64,000 nt of DNA from Glycomyces albidus (lineage in GTDB: Bacteria > Actinomycetota > Actinomycetes > Mycobacteriales > Micromonosporaceae), in NCBI RefSeq assembly GCF_009451885.1, contig NZ_WIAO01000021.1:42720-106719 (forward strand), written 5' to 3'. Made by a program: the position numbers and the translations under genes. The stretch's first letter is position 1. Every line of letters starts with the position of its first letter. Of this stretch, positions 34,794-43,643 are shown piece after piece. Below the pieces are notes generated by a model, which worked only from the letters and a program-made list of their open reading frames with translations, searched no databases and was not told the DNA's origin.

Positions 34794-35739
34794 AGAGCGG
34801 TCCGATAACGAGCGGTCCGACACTGCGCCGACCGAGAAGGCACCGGCCGAGCAGGCGGCTGAGACGGCACCGCCCGCCGGCGGCACGCCGGCCGGGAAGG
34901 CCGGGATCACCGCCGCGAAGGCGGCGCTCAAGGACGTCCCGCCCGAACCGGGGGCGTCGAAACCGGATCCGATCCTCACCGCGAGCGGGGTCCGGCGGGC
35001 CTTCGGCGGCCTCGTGGCGGTCGACGTCGACCACCTCGAGGTGCAGCGGGGCACGATCACGGCGCTCATCGGCCCGAACGGCGCCGGGAAGACCACGTTC
35101 TTCAACCTGCTCACCGGTTTCGACCGGCCGAGCCAGGGAACGTGGGAGTTCGACGGGCACCGCGCGAACCGGATGCGGTCGTACCAGGTGGCGCGGGCGG
35201 GAATGGTCCGCACGTTCCAGCTGACGAAGGCGCTGACGCGCATGAGCGTCATGGACAACATGCTCATCGGCGCGCACAGCCAGATCGGCGAGCGCATGTG
35301 GGCCGGGCTCTTCCCGCGCCTGTGGAAGCGCCAGGAGGCCGCGAACCGCGAGCGGGCGCTGAGCCTGCTCGAGCGGTTCAAGCTCATCGACAAGCGCGAC
35401 GACTACGCCGGCGAGCTCTCCGGCGGTCAGCGCAAGCTGCTGGAGATGGCGCGGGCGCTCATGCTGGAACCGAAGATGATCATGCTGGACGAGCCGATGG
35501 CCGGGGTCAACCCGGCGCTGAAGCAGTCGCTGCTGGAGCACATCAAGGATCTGCGCGAGGACGGCATGACCGTGCTGTTCGTGGAGCACGACATGGACAT
35601 GGTCCACGAGATCGCGGACTGGGTTGCCGTGATGGCGGCCGGGCAGCTCATCACCGAGGGCACCCCGGACCAGATCTCGGCCGACCAGCGGGTCATCGAC
35701 GCGTACCTGGGCGCCCACCACGACGCGGCCCAGCATTAG
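34783..35739 (+). CDS. livG: Branched-chain amino acid ABC ATP-binding protein LivG
   Basis: This 318-residue ATPase subunit has Walker A GPNGAGKTT, the signature LSGGQRKLLEMARAL, Walker B KMIMLDEP and the switch His in VEHDMD. The LivG-specific helix insertion after the first half (MLIGAHSQIGERMWAGLF) is present. Unlike standard LivG (about 255 residues), it has a 65-residue N-terminal extension rich in Ala, Pro, Glu and Lys with the repeat SDKERSDNERSDT; it looks disordered. The start overlaps the end of livM. Confidence 0.95.
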   Translation: MSDKERSDNERSDTAPTEKAPAEQAAETAPPAGGTPAGKAGITAAKAALKDVPPEPGASKPDPILTASGVRRAFGGLVAVDVDHLEVQRGTITALIGPNGAGKTTFFNLLTGFDRPSQGTWEFDGHRANRMRSYQVARAGMVRTFQLTKALTRMSVMDNMLIGAHSQIGERMWAGLFPRLWKRQEAANRERALSLLERFKLIDKRDDYAGELSGGQRKLLEMARALMLEPKMIMLDEPMAGVNPALKQSLLEHIKDLREDGMTVLFVEHDMDMVHEIADWVAVMAAGQLITEGTPDQISADQRVIDAYLGAHHDAAQH

Positions 35740-35747
35740 GAGGCGAC

Positions 35748-36581
35748 ATGAGCGACAACGAGATTGAGGGCATCGCTCCGACGGGCGTCCCGATCGACGA
35801 GAGCATCGAGTCGTCGACCGAGGTGTGCAGCCGCGAGGGCCACCTGTCGGCCTCGGGGAACGCGCTGCTGCGCGCCGACGAGGTCACGGCCGGGTACATC
35901 CCGGGCGTGTCGATCCTCAACGGCACCGACCTGTACGCGAACGAGGGCGAGCTCGTCGGCATCATCGGCCCGAACGGGGCCGGGAAGTCGACGCTGCTCA
36001 AGGCCATGTTCGGGCTGGTCGGCATCACCTCCGGCACGGTGACCCTGCGCGGGGAGGACATCACGAACCGGAAGGCGCACCAGCTGGTGCCCCTCGGGGT
36101 CGGGTTCGTCCCGCAGACGAACAACGTGTTCCCGACGCTCACGGTCGAGGAGAACCTCGAGATGGGGGTGTTCCTGCGGCCCAAGGCGTTCCGGGAGCGG
36201 TTCGGGTTCGTGACGGACCTGTTCCCGATCCTCGGGGACCGGCGCACGCAGCGGGCCGGGTCGCTCTCGGGCGGCGAGCGGCAGATGGTGGCCATGGGCC
36301 GGGCGCTCATGATGGAGCCGACCGTGCTGCTGCTCGACGAGCCGTCGGCGGGCCTGTCCCCGGCGATGCAGGACGAGGTCTTCTTCAACACGAAGCAGAT
36401 CAACCAGGCCGGCGTCACGGTGGTCATGGTCGAGCAGAACGCGCGGCGGTGCCTCCAGATCTGCGACCGCGGCTACGTCCTGGACCAGGGCCGCAGCGCC
36501 TACACCGGCCCCGGTGCGGGCCTGATCGACGACCCCAAGGTCGTCGAGCTCTACCTCGGCACGCTCGGCAAGGCGCGCTAG
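35748..36581 (+). CDS. livF: Branched-chain amino acid ABC ATP-binding protein LivF
   Basis: This 277-residue second ATPase subunit has Walker A GPNGAGKST, the signature LSGGERQMVAMGRAL, Walker B VLLLDEPSAG and switch VEQNARR. It also carries an N-terminal extension of about 40 residues before the first strand, acidic and Ser-rich. ATG is preceded by TAGGAGG (35738-35743) at optimal spacing, 9 bases after the livG stop. It is the last gene of the operon, ending at a strong terminator. Confidence 0.95.
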   Translation: MSDNEIEGIAPTGVPIDESIESSTEVCSREGHLSASGNALLRADEVTAGYIPGVSILNGTDLYANEGELVGIIGPNGAGKSTLLKAMFGLVGITSGTVTLRGEDITNRKAHQLVPLGVGFVPQTNNVFPTLTVEENLEMGVFLRPKAFRERFGFVTDLFPILGDRRTQRAGSLSGGERQMVAMGRALMMEPTVLLLDEPSAGLSPAMQDEVFFNTKQINQAGVTVVMVEQNARRCLQICDRGYVLDQGRSAYTGPGAGLIDDPKVVELYLGTLGKAR

Positions 36582-36590
36582 GAGCGAGCG

Positions 36591-36625
36591 GAAGCCCCCC
36601 GGGTCCTGTGGTCCCGGGGGGCTTC
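36591..36625. terminator. Terminator after livF
   Basis: A 13-bp perfect stem (GAAGCCCCCCGGG with its complement, loop of 9) is followed by TTCTG. It lies between livF and the convergent livK gene. Confidence 0.85.
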
Positions 36626-36634
36626 TTCTGTGCC

Positions 36635-36658
36635 TCGGTGCTTCGGTGCTTCGGTGCC
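36635..36658. repeat. Three tandem 8-mers (TCGGTGCT)
   Basis: TCGGTGCT, TCGGTGCT and TCGGTGCC follow each other directly after the livF terminator, in a non-coding gap. It is a short slippage-type repeat of unknown meaning. Confidence 0.7.
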
Positions 36659-36711
36659 CCGGCCTCCCGGCGCCTCCGCACCCGCGGTGCGTCGGCGCCG
36701 GGGCCGGCGGG

Positions 36712-37971
36712 CTAGCTCAGCTCGCCGAAGCGGTACTCGAGGTTCTCGTACGTGTTGTCCTCTTTGTACTCGTAGACGCCGATCGTCGCCGCGGTGACGT
36801 CGCCCTCGGGCGAGAACTCGATCGGGCCGGAGTAGCCGTCGTAGTCGATGTCCGCGGTGTTGTCCTCGGCCAGCAGCTCGGCGCACTCGGTGAACCCGAC
36901 GCACTTGGTGCCGCCAGAGGAGACGTCGACCAGGTTGTCCTTGATGACCTCCGAGTCGATCGCGTCGCCGGCGATCGCGGCGAGCGCGGCCAGCGCGGTC
37001 GCGTCATAGGACTCGGGGCCGTAGGTGAAGTCCTGGAGCTCCGGGTCGATCTCCAGGAGGCGCTCCTGGATTGCGGCCGGGTCGGCGCCCGGGAAGGTGC
37101 CCTTGGTGCCGAGCAGGAAGCCGGGGTCGAACTGGTCGCCGTAGTTGGACAGGTTGCCGTCGACGAAGTACCACGGGACGTCCTGCGCGCTCAGGCCGCC
37201 TTCGGCGAGGGCCGGGCCCAGGTTCACGATCTCGTTGAACGTGATCAGGACGAGCGCGTCGGCGCCGGACGCGGCGACCGCGCTGACCTCGGCGTTGAAC
37301 TCGGTCGCGGTCGGGTCGTAGATCGTCTTCAGGACCACTTCACCGCCGAAGTCGACGATGTTCTGCTCGACGGCGTCGGCGAGGCCGGTGCCGTAGGCGT
37401 CCTGGAGGGCGAGGATCGCGACCTTCTCGTGTCCGTCGGCGATGATCGTGTCGGCGAGGACGCGGCCCTGGAGGACGTCGGAGGGCGCGGTGCGGAAGTA
37501 GTAGTCGCCGCGCTCGTACGTGGTGAAGTCCGGCGAGGTGTTCGCCGGGGAGATCTGGACGATCCCCTCTTCGTAGAGCTTGTCGATGAACTGGAACGAC
37601 ACACCGGACGAGGCCGCGCCGATGACCGTGTGGACGCCCTGGGCGATGAGGGCGTCGGCGGCCGGGCTGGCGATGTCGGTCGACGTGTCGCCGGAGTCCT
37701 CGTGGAAGACCTGGACGCAGTCGCCAAGCACGCCGCCGGCCTCGTTGATCTCCTCGATGGCGAGGTTGACCCCGGCGAACTCGGGCGGGCCCAGGAAGGC
37801 GAGCGAGCCGGTCTGCGGCAGGATCGTGCCGACCTTCAGACCCTCGTCGCTCTCAGTGCATTCGCCGCCGGTCGCACCCGGGTCGTCGTCTTCGCCGCTG
37901 CAGGCGACCAGCGAGAACGCCGTGACACCGGCGGTGCCTACAGCGAGCAGTGCTCGGGAAAAGCGAGCCAT
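36712..37971 (-). CDS. livK: Branched-chain amino acid-binding lipoprotein LivK
   Basis: This 419-residue type I periplasmic-binding-like protein has a lipoprotein signal (MARFSRALLAVGTAG... with lipobox SLVAC). Features are LKVGTILPQTGSLAFLGPPEFAGVNLAIEEIN, TVIGAASSGVS and the ISPANTSPDF ligand-site segment. It lies convergent to livHMGF, so it has its own promoter and can be expressed at a different level. ATG is preceded by AGGAGAGA. It delivers amino acids, or a related compound, to the LivHM channel. Confidence 0.94.
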   Translation of the reverse strand: MARFSRALLAVGTAGVTAFSLVACSGEDDDPGATGGECTESDEGLKVGTILPQTGSLAFLGPPEFAGVNLAIEEINEAGGVLGDCVQVFHEDSGDTSTDIASPAADALIAQGVHTVIGAASSGVSFQFIDKLYEEGIVQISPANTSPDFTTYERGDYYFRTAPSDVLQGRVLADTIIADGHEKVAILALQDAYGTGLADAVEQNIVDFGGEVVLKTIYDPTATEFNAEVSAVAASGADALVLITFNEIVNLGPALAEGGLSAQDVPWYFVDGNLSNYGDQFDPGFLLGTKGTFPGADPAAIQERLLEIDPELQDFTYGPESYDATALAALAAIAGDAIDSEVIKDNLVDVSSGGTKCVGFTECAELLAEDNTADIDYDGYSGPIEFSPEGDVTAATIGVYEYKEDNTYENLEYRFGELS

Positions 37972-38312
37972 TGTCTCTCCTATTGAGTGTTCGAGAAGGA
38001 TCCGCAGGTGGAATGGAGGTTGACGTGATCCGAGTTACACCTTATTGCAGCGGCCGGGCCGATGGCATGCGCCGTAACCACACCCGGCCCTGTTTGTGAT
38101 GACACCGTGACCTTCGGAAGCGGGTGTTGCAATCGCTTTGCGGAGAAGGGAACCGCGGGTTTCACCCGGTTTCCGGCGCACTCCCCTCCCCCGCAACGGA
38201 TGGCGGCCCGCCCCCCCCCCCCCGCCAGGGGGAGGCCGCCCGCCCCCTCCGGGGGAGCCGGTTCGTCCCCGCGCGGGAGGAAGCGGAGCCCCGGGACGGC
38301 GAGGCTGAAGGC
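37972..38312. other. livK / membrane-protein divergent intergenic region
   Basis: No gene is supported in these 341 bases. The left part should hold the livK promoter (minus strand; TAAGGT or TAACTC are possible -10 elements, without a clear -35). The right part is very GC-rich and holds a run of 13 C (38211-38223) and a CCCCCTCCGGGGG hairpin (38241-38253), before the membrane-protein start. Confidence 0.5.
38211..38223 (+). repeat. Homopolymer run of 13 C
   Basis: Thirteen consecutive cytosines, about 90 bases upstream of the next start codon. Such tracts are slippage-prone and, when near promoters, can vary spacing and expression. Length could also be affected by sequencing or assembly error. 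Confidence 0.8.
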
Positions 38313-39425
38313 ATGACAACGGAACTCACCACCGCACCCGCCACCCGGCGCCCGGCCGGACGCGCCGCGGTCATCGCGGCCTTCCTCTGGTCCCTCACCG
38401 CCGTCCCGATCGGCCTCTGGCAGCTCCTCGACCCCGCCGGCGGCCCCTTCAGCCACGAGCTGTACCAACCCACGTTCACCCTCCCCGGCTCGGTCCCCGA
38501 CTGGGTCGCGCCCGCGGCGCTCATCGCCGCCGGCGTCCTCGGCCTCCTCGCCGGCCGCGCCAAGCCCGCCCTCTGGCCGCTGACCGCCCTGTACGCCGTG
38601 GTCTTCGGCATGCTGCTGAGCACCGTCTCGCCGATCTCGTTCGCGGGCTACCTGTGCGCCTTCTTCCTGCCCCTCGCGATCCTCGGGATCCCGGTCTTCC
38701 TGGCCCGCGGCACGGCCGGGCGCCTCATCGCCGCCGCCGCGGTCGTCGCGCTCATGGCCGTCCTCGGATTCACCGGCGTCATCGACTACGCCGCCGTCGG
38801 CGACTTCCTCGCGAACCTCGGCGGCGCCCTGGCCGACATCGGCGCCTACATGGCCGTCCAGGTCTGGGTCGTCGCCGGCGGCGGCATCTGGGCCGCCCTG
38901 ACCCTCAGCCACGTGCTGGGCGGCCGCGAAGGCCGCCCCGCGCCCGAATGGCTCGCCCCGCACCGGGCCGCGAGGTGGGGCCGGGTCGCGAGCTGGATCG
39001 CGTTCGCCTGCGCCCTGCCGTACGGGCTCACCCGAATGACCTGGCTGACCCCGTGGGTCTGGGTGGGCGGCCCGCTCGAGTCCACGCAGATCGATCTCGG
39101 CACCCGCGTCTGGGGCCTGCTCCTCGGCTTCGCGGCCCTCGGCGGCGGCCTCCTCTGCCTCGGCCTGACCTACCGGTGGGGGACGCGCTGGCCGTTCTGG
39201 ATGCCGGTGGTCAAGGGCCGCCCGGTCCCGCCGAAGGTCGCGATCGTCCCCGCGACGACGGTGGCCGCGCTGTTCACGTTCGTGTCGGTCCCGTTCGTGG
39301 CCTTGGCGGTCCGCCAGGACGCCCTCGAGATGGTGTGGGCCTTCCCGTTCTACGTCTGGGGTCCGGCCCTCGGCGCGGCGACGCTCGCCTACGCGATCCG
39401 CCGCGGCGTGGTCGAGGCCCGCTGA
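38313..39425 (+). CDS. Polytopic membrane protein, unknown function
   Basis: This 370-residue protein has about nine transmembrane helices and short loops (for example AAVIAAFLWSLTAVPIGLWQLL near the N-terminus). ATG at 38313 has GAGG 8 bases upstream; the upstream open frame covers the C-tract region and is rejected. Conserved-looking aromatic pairs (GGIWAALTLSHVLGG, GLTRMTWLTPWVWVGG) lie between helices. No known transporter signature is seen. It is monocistronic, ending at a terminator. Confidence 0.8.
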   Translation: MTTELTTAPATRRPAGRAAVIAAFLWSLTAVPIGLWQLLDPAGGPFSHELYQPTFTLPGSVPDWVAPAALIAAGVLGLLAGRAKPALWPLTALYAVVFGMLLSTVSPISFAGYLCAFFLPLAILGIPVFLARGTAGRLIAAAAVVALMAVLGFTGVIDYAAVGDFLANLGGALADIGAYMAVQVWVVAGGGIWAALTLSHVLGGREGRPAPEWLAPHRAARWGRVASWIAFACALPYGLTRMTWLTPWVWVGGPLESTQIDLGTRVWGLLLGFAALGGGLLCLGLTYRWGTRWPFWMPVVKGRPVPPKVAIVPATTVAALFTFVSVPFVALAVRQDALEMVWAFPFYVWGPALGAATLAYAIRRGVVEAR

Positions 39426-39436
39426 CCGGCCGCGCC

Positions 39437-39469
39437 GCGGGCCCCGGAGCATCCGGCTCCGGGGCCCGC
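39437..39469. terminator. Terminator after membrane-protein gene
   Basis: A 14-bp perfect stem (GCGGGCCCCGGAGC with its complement, loop ATCCG) is followed by TTTAG, so it has a short U-tract on the plus strand. Confidence 0.85.
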
Positions 39470-39489
39470 TTTAGCGTTGGGATTCGGTG

Positions 39490-39518
39490 TTGACCCGGCT
39501 CGTCCGCTGCCATACCGT
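39490..39518 (+). promoter_or_regulatory. Promoter of PfkB kinase gene
   Basis: TTGACC, 17 bases, then TACCGT matches housekeeping-type actinobacterial promoters. It lies about 60 bases upstream of the kinase start, in a locally AT-rich stretch. Confidence 0.6.
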
Positions 39519-39579
39519 TGCCCTTGCAACACATTCCAGATAATCCTGCAAATTATTTCAGAACTCTCAAAGGAAGCAC

Positions 39580-40509
39580 ATGCTCGACATCCTGGTCGTC
39601 GGCGGCGTCGGCGTCGACACGATCGTGCGGGTCCCGGAGATCGCGATCGGCGAGGGCGACTCGCTCGCCGTGGAGCCGATCCGCGACTACGTGGCGCACA
39701 CCGGGAACGGGGTCGCCCTCGGCTGCCTCCACCTCGGCCTGGCCACCCGGTTCATCGACTACATCGGCGACGACGAGCAGGGCGCGCTGGTGCGCCGCCA
39801 CTACGAGGAGCACGGCCTCGACTTCCGGTACCTGATCTCCCCCGCGGGCACCTCCCGGTCGGTGAACCTGGTCGACGCGGGCGGCCGCCGCTACTCGTTC
39901 TACGACTACCGGCACGACCCCGACCTGCGGATGCCCGCCGAGTTCTTCGGACCCCATGTGGCCGAGGCGGCCCACGTGCACGTGTCGATCCCCAACCACA
40001 CCCGGGACGTGCTCGCGGCGATCCCCGAGGGCGTCACGGTCTCCACCGACCTCCACGGCTGGGACGGCGAGGCCGAGCACCAGAAGGACTTCGCGCGCCG
40101 CGCGGACCTCGTGACCCTGTCGGCGGCCCGCCTCGGCGGCGACCCCGAGAAGGCCATGCGATGGATCATCGACCACGGCCGGGCCTCGCTGGTCGTCGCG
40201 ACCGACGGCGAGCACGGCGGGTACGTCCTCGAACGCGGCGGCTCGCTCGAGCGGTACCGGGCGATCGACCCGGTCGCCGAGCTCGGCGACGTCTCGCCCG
40301 AGTGGGCGTCGTGGGCGCCGGTCGACTCCAACGGCGCCGGCGACGCGTTCGTCTCGGGGCTCCTGTGGGCCCGCGGCAAGGGCGGCGACGTCGCGGAGGC
40401 GCTCGACGCGGGCCGCATCGCGGGCGCGTACGCGTGCCGCACCAGGGGCACGAGCACCGCGCTGATCACCGAGGAGCTCATGGCGAAGAGCCTCGCGGCC
40501 CTGAAGTAG
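39580..40509 (+). CDS. PfkB family carbohydrate kinase
   Basis: This 309-residue ribokinase-fold enzyme begins ILVVGGVGVDTIVRVPE. It has the N-terminal substrate motif (HTGNGVALGCLHLGL) and the C-terminal PfkB signature with catalytic Asp and anion hole DSNGAGDAF. It phosphorylates a sugar or nucleoside with ATP; the substrate cannot be told from sequence. ATG has AAAGGA upstream. It is monocistronic between two terminators. No sugar-specific genes are adjacent. Confidence 0.93.
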   Translation: MLDILVVGGVGVDTIVRVPEIAIGEGDSLAVEPIRDYVAHTGNGVALGCLHLGLATRFIDYIGDDEQGALVRRHYEEHGLDFRYLISPAGTSRSVNLVDAGGRRYSFYDYRHDPDLRMPAEFFGPHVAEAAHVHVSIPNHTRDVLAAIPEGVTVSTDLHGWDGEAEHQKDFARRADLVTLSAARLGGDPEKAMRWIIDHGRASLVVATDGEHGGYVLERGGSLERYRAIDPVAELGDVSPEWASWAPVDSNGAGDAFVSGLLWARGKGGDVAEALDAGRIAGAYACRTRGTSTALITEELMAKSLAALK

Positions 40510-40512
40510 GCG

Positions 40513-40540
40513 AGCGGCCGCCGACCGGTCGGCGGCCGCT
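40513..40540. terminator. 28-bp perfect palindrome, bidirectional terminator
   Basis: AGCGGCCGCCGA-CCGG-TCGGCGGCCGCT is fully self-complementary and starts 3 bases after the kinase stop. The convergent gene ends 3 bases beyond it, so one hairpin serves both. Confidence 0.85.
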
Positions 40541-40543
40541 GCG

Positions 40544-41725
40544 CTACTGCTGCTCGCGGTTGGCGGTCATGGCCTTCGCGCGGGCGATGACGTCGTCGAA
40601 CGGGGACGGTTCGGCCGGGGTCGGCCGGACCGCGTCCCGGTGCTCGGGCTGGACCACGAGCATGAACAGGCAGCCGACGGCCGCGGCGACGACGGGGGCG
40701 CCGAGGCCGATCTCGGCGGCGGGCCAGTGCCCGGAGGCCGCGCCGGTGGCGATCATGAACGCCGCCCACACCGGGAGGGACCAGGCGCCGGCGAGGACGA
40801 TGAGGTCGCGGCGGCGGCGCAGCTCGGGACGGATGAGCCAGACCAGGAAGTCGAGCCAGGCGCCGGCGAGCAGGAGCACCCAGACGTACGCGCCGTTCGC
40901 GAAGCCGGTGAAGGCCCCGGCCATGATGCACGGGTACGCGAACACGACGGTGAAGAACCCGAGCGGCAGCCGGAACCGGCCGGTGGCGAACACCGCGAGC
41001 GCGAGCACGAGGACCGTGGTGAACACGATGCCGGCGACCGGGCCGCTGTCGAAGAAGCCGTGGCCGGACAGGCCCATGCCGGTCTCGTGCGGCGTCCTCG
41101 TGAACGGCACCAGGTAGTTCAGGAACAGCACGAGGCTGGCGACGAGGAAGCCGAGCGAGAGGGCGGGCGCGGCGAGGCGGGCCTCGATCGGGATCGGTTC
41201 GGGCTCGACCGAGAGGGTCTCGCGGCGCCACGCGGAGAGCCAGGGCGCGAGGGTGATGAGGATGCCGGCCGCGGCGAGGCCGAGGTGCGAGGGGCTGAAG
41301 AAGATGTCGAGGTTCGTCTCGATGCCGAGCAGTTCGTGCCAGATCATGTCGGCGATCCCGGAGACGAGGAACAGCGGGATGCCGATGATCGCGGGCCCGT
41401 ACCCGTGCGGGACGGCGGCCATGCCGGTGCGGCCCTCGCGGCGGTGGGCGCGCACGAGGACCCAGGCGATCCATGCGGCGGTGGCGGCGAAGCCGGTGTA
41501 GAACGCCAGGTGCCACCAGGTGAAGAAGGATTCGGCCCAGCCGCGGGCGTGGGCGTTGACGTCGAGGATCAGCCCGCCGATGAACCACGCCGAGAACGCG
41601 GCGGTCGTGAGGTCCTGCCACCAGGCGGCGAAGACGCGGGGCTGCCGGGAGTCGGCCAAGAGGTGCATCTTGTACTCCAGCATTCGGTCAAGGGGGGTGA
41701 TGGCCATGAGGCCATCATGGCCCAC
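40544..41725 (-). CDS. Polytopic membrane protein, unknown function
   Basis: This protein of about 393 residues has roughly ten transmembrane helices and short loops. Visible segments include LADSRQPRVFAAWWQDLTTAAFS, SHLGLAAAGILITLAPWLS and HETGMGLSGHGFFDSGP; several conserved-looking His residues lie at helix ends (ADMIWHELLG, FSPSHLGL). The start is uncertain between GTG 41725 and ATG 41707; neither has a clear ribosome-binding site. I do not recognise a characterised family. The His pattern could bind metal or haem, but that is speculation. Confidence 0.75.
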   Translation of the reverse strand: MGHDGLMAITPLDRMLEYKMHLLADSRQPRVFAAWWQDLTTAAFSAWFIGGLILDVNAHARGWAESFFTWWHLAFYTGFAATAAWIAWVLVRAHRREGRTGMAAVPHGYGPAIIGIPLFLVSGIADMIWHELLGIETNLDIFFSPSHLGLAAAGILITLAPWLSAWRRETLSVEPEPIPIEARLAAPALSLGFLVASLVLFLNYLVPFTRTPHETGMGLSGHGFFDSGPVAGIVFTTVLVLALAVFATGRFRLPLGFFTVVFAYPCIMAGAFTGFANGAYVWVLLLAGAWLDFLVWLIRPELRRRRDLIVLAGAWSLPVWAAFMIATGAASGHWPAAEIGLGAPVVAAAVGCLFMLVVQPEHRDAVRPTPAEPSPFDDVIARAKAMTANREQQ

Positions 41726-41789
41726 CCCGACCAGCGGCGCAATCGCCGGACCGTCACCGTCCGAGCACTGTGATCAGACGAAGCGGTGA

Positions 41790-42614
41790 TCAGACGAAGC
41801 GCACGAGGAACAGCTTCGGCCACTGCTTCCCGGTGACGTAGAACGTGCCTTCCTCTGCGGCGGCGGCGATCCCGTTGAGGACGTCGGCTCCGGCCGACTC
41901 CTCGTCGGTGAGGAGGCCGGCGGCGTCGACGACGGCGCCGACTTCGCCGGTGGCCGGGTCGATGCGGACGATCTGGTCGGTCTGCCAGAGGTTGGCCCAG
42001 ACCTGTCCGCCGACGCATTCGAGCTCGTTGATGGAGAAGACCGGTTCGCCTTCGAGCGTGACCTCGACGGTGCCGGTCTCGGCGAACGTGACCGGGTCGC
42101 GGAACGTCAATGTGGACGAACCGTCGCTCATGACCAGCCGCTCGCCGTCGGAGCAGATCCCCCAGCCCTCGCCCTCGTACTCGACGGTCTCGACGACCTC
42201 GAGGGTGACGGGGTCGCGCTTGTAGGCGCGGTGCTCCTGCCAGGTGATCTGCCAGACCGCGTCGCCGGTGAGGGTGAGGCCCTCGGCGAAGTCCTCGGCG
42301 GGGAGGTCCTGGGAGGCGAGCACGTCACCGGTGCCGGGGTCGGTGATGCGCACGTCGGATTCGCCGTAGAGGCCGGCGCTCTCGTAGAGGACGGTGCCGA
42401 ACTCGGGGTGCTCGCCGAGTTCGAGTCCCTGCGTGAAGGACCCGGGGTCGTGGTCGTAGGTCTCGAGGACCTCGACCGACAGCTCCTCGACGCCCGCGTC
42501 CTCGGGGACGGTCACGCGCTCCTCCGCGGCGGCGTCGCCGGTGCTGCACCCGGCGAGCGCGAGGAGCCCCGCGGCGGCGAGCGCGAGACCGCCTGCCCGC
42601 TTCTCATCGAACAT
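41790..42614 (-). CDS. Glutaminyl-peptide cyclotransferase family lipoprotein
   Basis: This 274-residue protein has a lipoprotein signal (LLALAGC lipobox). Its beta-propeller signature is of plant-type (PF05096) glutaminyl cyclases: DPGSFTQGLE, TWQEHRAYKRDP, GEGWGICSDGERLVMSDGS and INELECVGGQVWANLW. The enzyme converts N-terminal Gln to pyroglutamate on secreted proteins and would act outside the membrane. ATG at 42614 has GGAG 9 bases upstream. It is the best match by far; catalytic activity is inferred from the family. Confidence 0.9.
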   Translation of the reverse strand: MFDEKRAGGLALAAAGLLALAGCSTGDAAAEERVTVPEDAGVEELSVEVLETYDHDPGSFTQGLELGEHPEFGTVLYESAGLYGESDVRITDPGTGDVLASQDLPAEDFAEGLTLTGDAVWQITWQEHRAYKRDPVTLEVVETVEYEGEGWGICSDGERLVMSDGSSTLTFRDPVTFAETGTVEVTLEGEPVFSINELECVGGQVWANLWQTDQIVRIDPATGEVGAVVDAAGLLTDEESAGADVLNGIAAAAEEGTFYVTGKQWPKLFLVRFV

Positions 42615-42761
42615 TGAACTCGTCTCCAGGTGGTTCAGGGGTGATGCCTCGTACCGTATCGGTCATGGCAAACGAGGACAAGAGGTGAAGCGGCGCGCTT
42701 GCCGCGCACCGGGAGGCGGGGGGACCCGCGGCGCGGGCGGGGCGCGGCCCGCGGACCGCTC

Positions 42762-43643
42762 TCAGCCCCGCCGGCGCCAGCGGGCGACGGTCGCCGAGAC
42801 GGTGACGCCGAACGGTTCGGGCAGTGCGGCGACGGCCCGGTCCAGCTCGGCCGGGTCGACGTGGCGGGCGCTGGGGCCCATGCCCACGAGGCGTCGGACC
42901 GCATCGTGTCCGAGGCCGATCGCATAGGAGATCTCGTCGGTCCGCTCGGCCTCGAACGCCGAGCCGAGCTGGTCGGCGGTCCGCTGCGGTTTCGCGGGGT
43001 CGACGCTCAGCAAGTCCAAGGCGTCGACGAGTTCGCGCAGGTGGTCCCTCCGGGGGGTGAGGACCACCAGGGCGCCTTCCGGGTGGAGGACGCGTGCGAT
43101 CTCGTCGGCGTTGCGGGGGGCGAAGACGTTGAGGACCGCGGCGGCGGCGCCGTCGCGTACCGGAAGCCGGTTCCACGCGTCGGCGAGCACCGCGGCGAGC
43201 CGCACCCGAGGTTCGGCGGCTCGTCGCGGTTCTTCCCGTCCCCCGAGGGGAATCTCGCGCTTGGCGCAGCGGCGCAGCGCGTACTTCGAGGTGTCGAGGC
43301 CGATGCCCTCCCGCGCGGGGTCCTTCGCGAGCGCCGCGGCCAGGTAGTGCCCGGTGCCGCAGCCCGGTTCGAGGATCACGCCCGGCGCGCCGGTGACGGC
43401 GGCGTTCGCGACCGCTTCGAGGAGCGGGTCGTAGGCGCCGGAGGACAGGAACTCCTCGCGGGCGGCGACCTGGTCGGCGGTGTCGCCGGTGGTCGCGTTC
43501 GAGCCGGGCGCGAGCAGCGGCGCGTAACCCTGCTTGGCGAGGTCGAACGAGTGCCCGGACGGGCAGGAGAGCCGCCGGTCGGCCTGGTCGAGGCCCTGGC
43601 CGCAGTTGGGGCAGGCGAGCGCGGCGAGCGCGGGCAGCGTCAC
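42762..43643 (-). CDS. RlmA-type 23S rRNA (guanine-N1)-methyltransferase
   Basis: This 293-residue protein has an N-terminal zinc module with CPNCGQGL and CPSGHSFDLAKQGY (three Cys plus His), then a Rossmann methyltransferase domain with VILEPGCGTGHYLA for SAM binding. This architecture is specific to RlmA. RlmA-I acts on G745 and RlmA-II (TlrB type) on G748; in gram-positives the G748 form affects tylosin susceptibility. GTG at 43643 overlaps the TetR stop as GTGA, so the two genes are coupled. The RlmA-I/II choice cannot be made from sequence alone here. Confidence 0.9.
   Translation of the reverse strand: MTLPALAALACPNCGQGLDQADRRLSCPSGHSFDLAKQGYAPLLAPGSNATTGDTADQVAAREEFLSSGAYDPLLEAVANAAVTGAPGVILEPGCGTGHYLAAALAKDPAREGIGLDTSKYALRRCAKREIPLGGREEPRRAAEPRVRLAAVLADAWNRLPVRDGAAAAVLNVFAPRNADEIARVLHPEGALVVLTPRRDHLRELVDALDLLSVDPAKPQRTADQLGSAFEAERTDEISYAIGLGHDAVRRLVGMGPSARHVDPAELDRAVAALPEPFGVTVSATVARWRRRG

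Noticed and set aside
32341..36581. Urea transporter (urt) instead of amino acid transporter
   Set aside because: UrtB can be long, but the N-terminal part here is a beta-sandwich with signal sequence, and no urease or urtA-type binding protein is present; livK-type lipoprotein is nearby.
36635..36658. Tandem 8-mers as a CRISPR remnant
   Set aside because: Units are contiguous with no spacers; simple slippage repeat.
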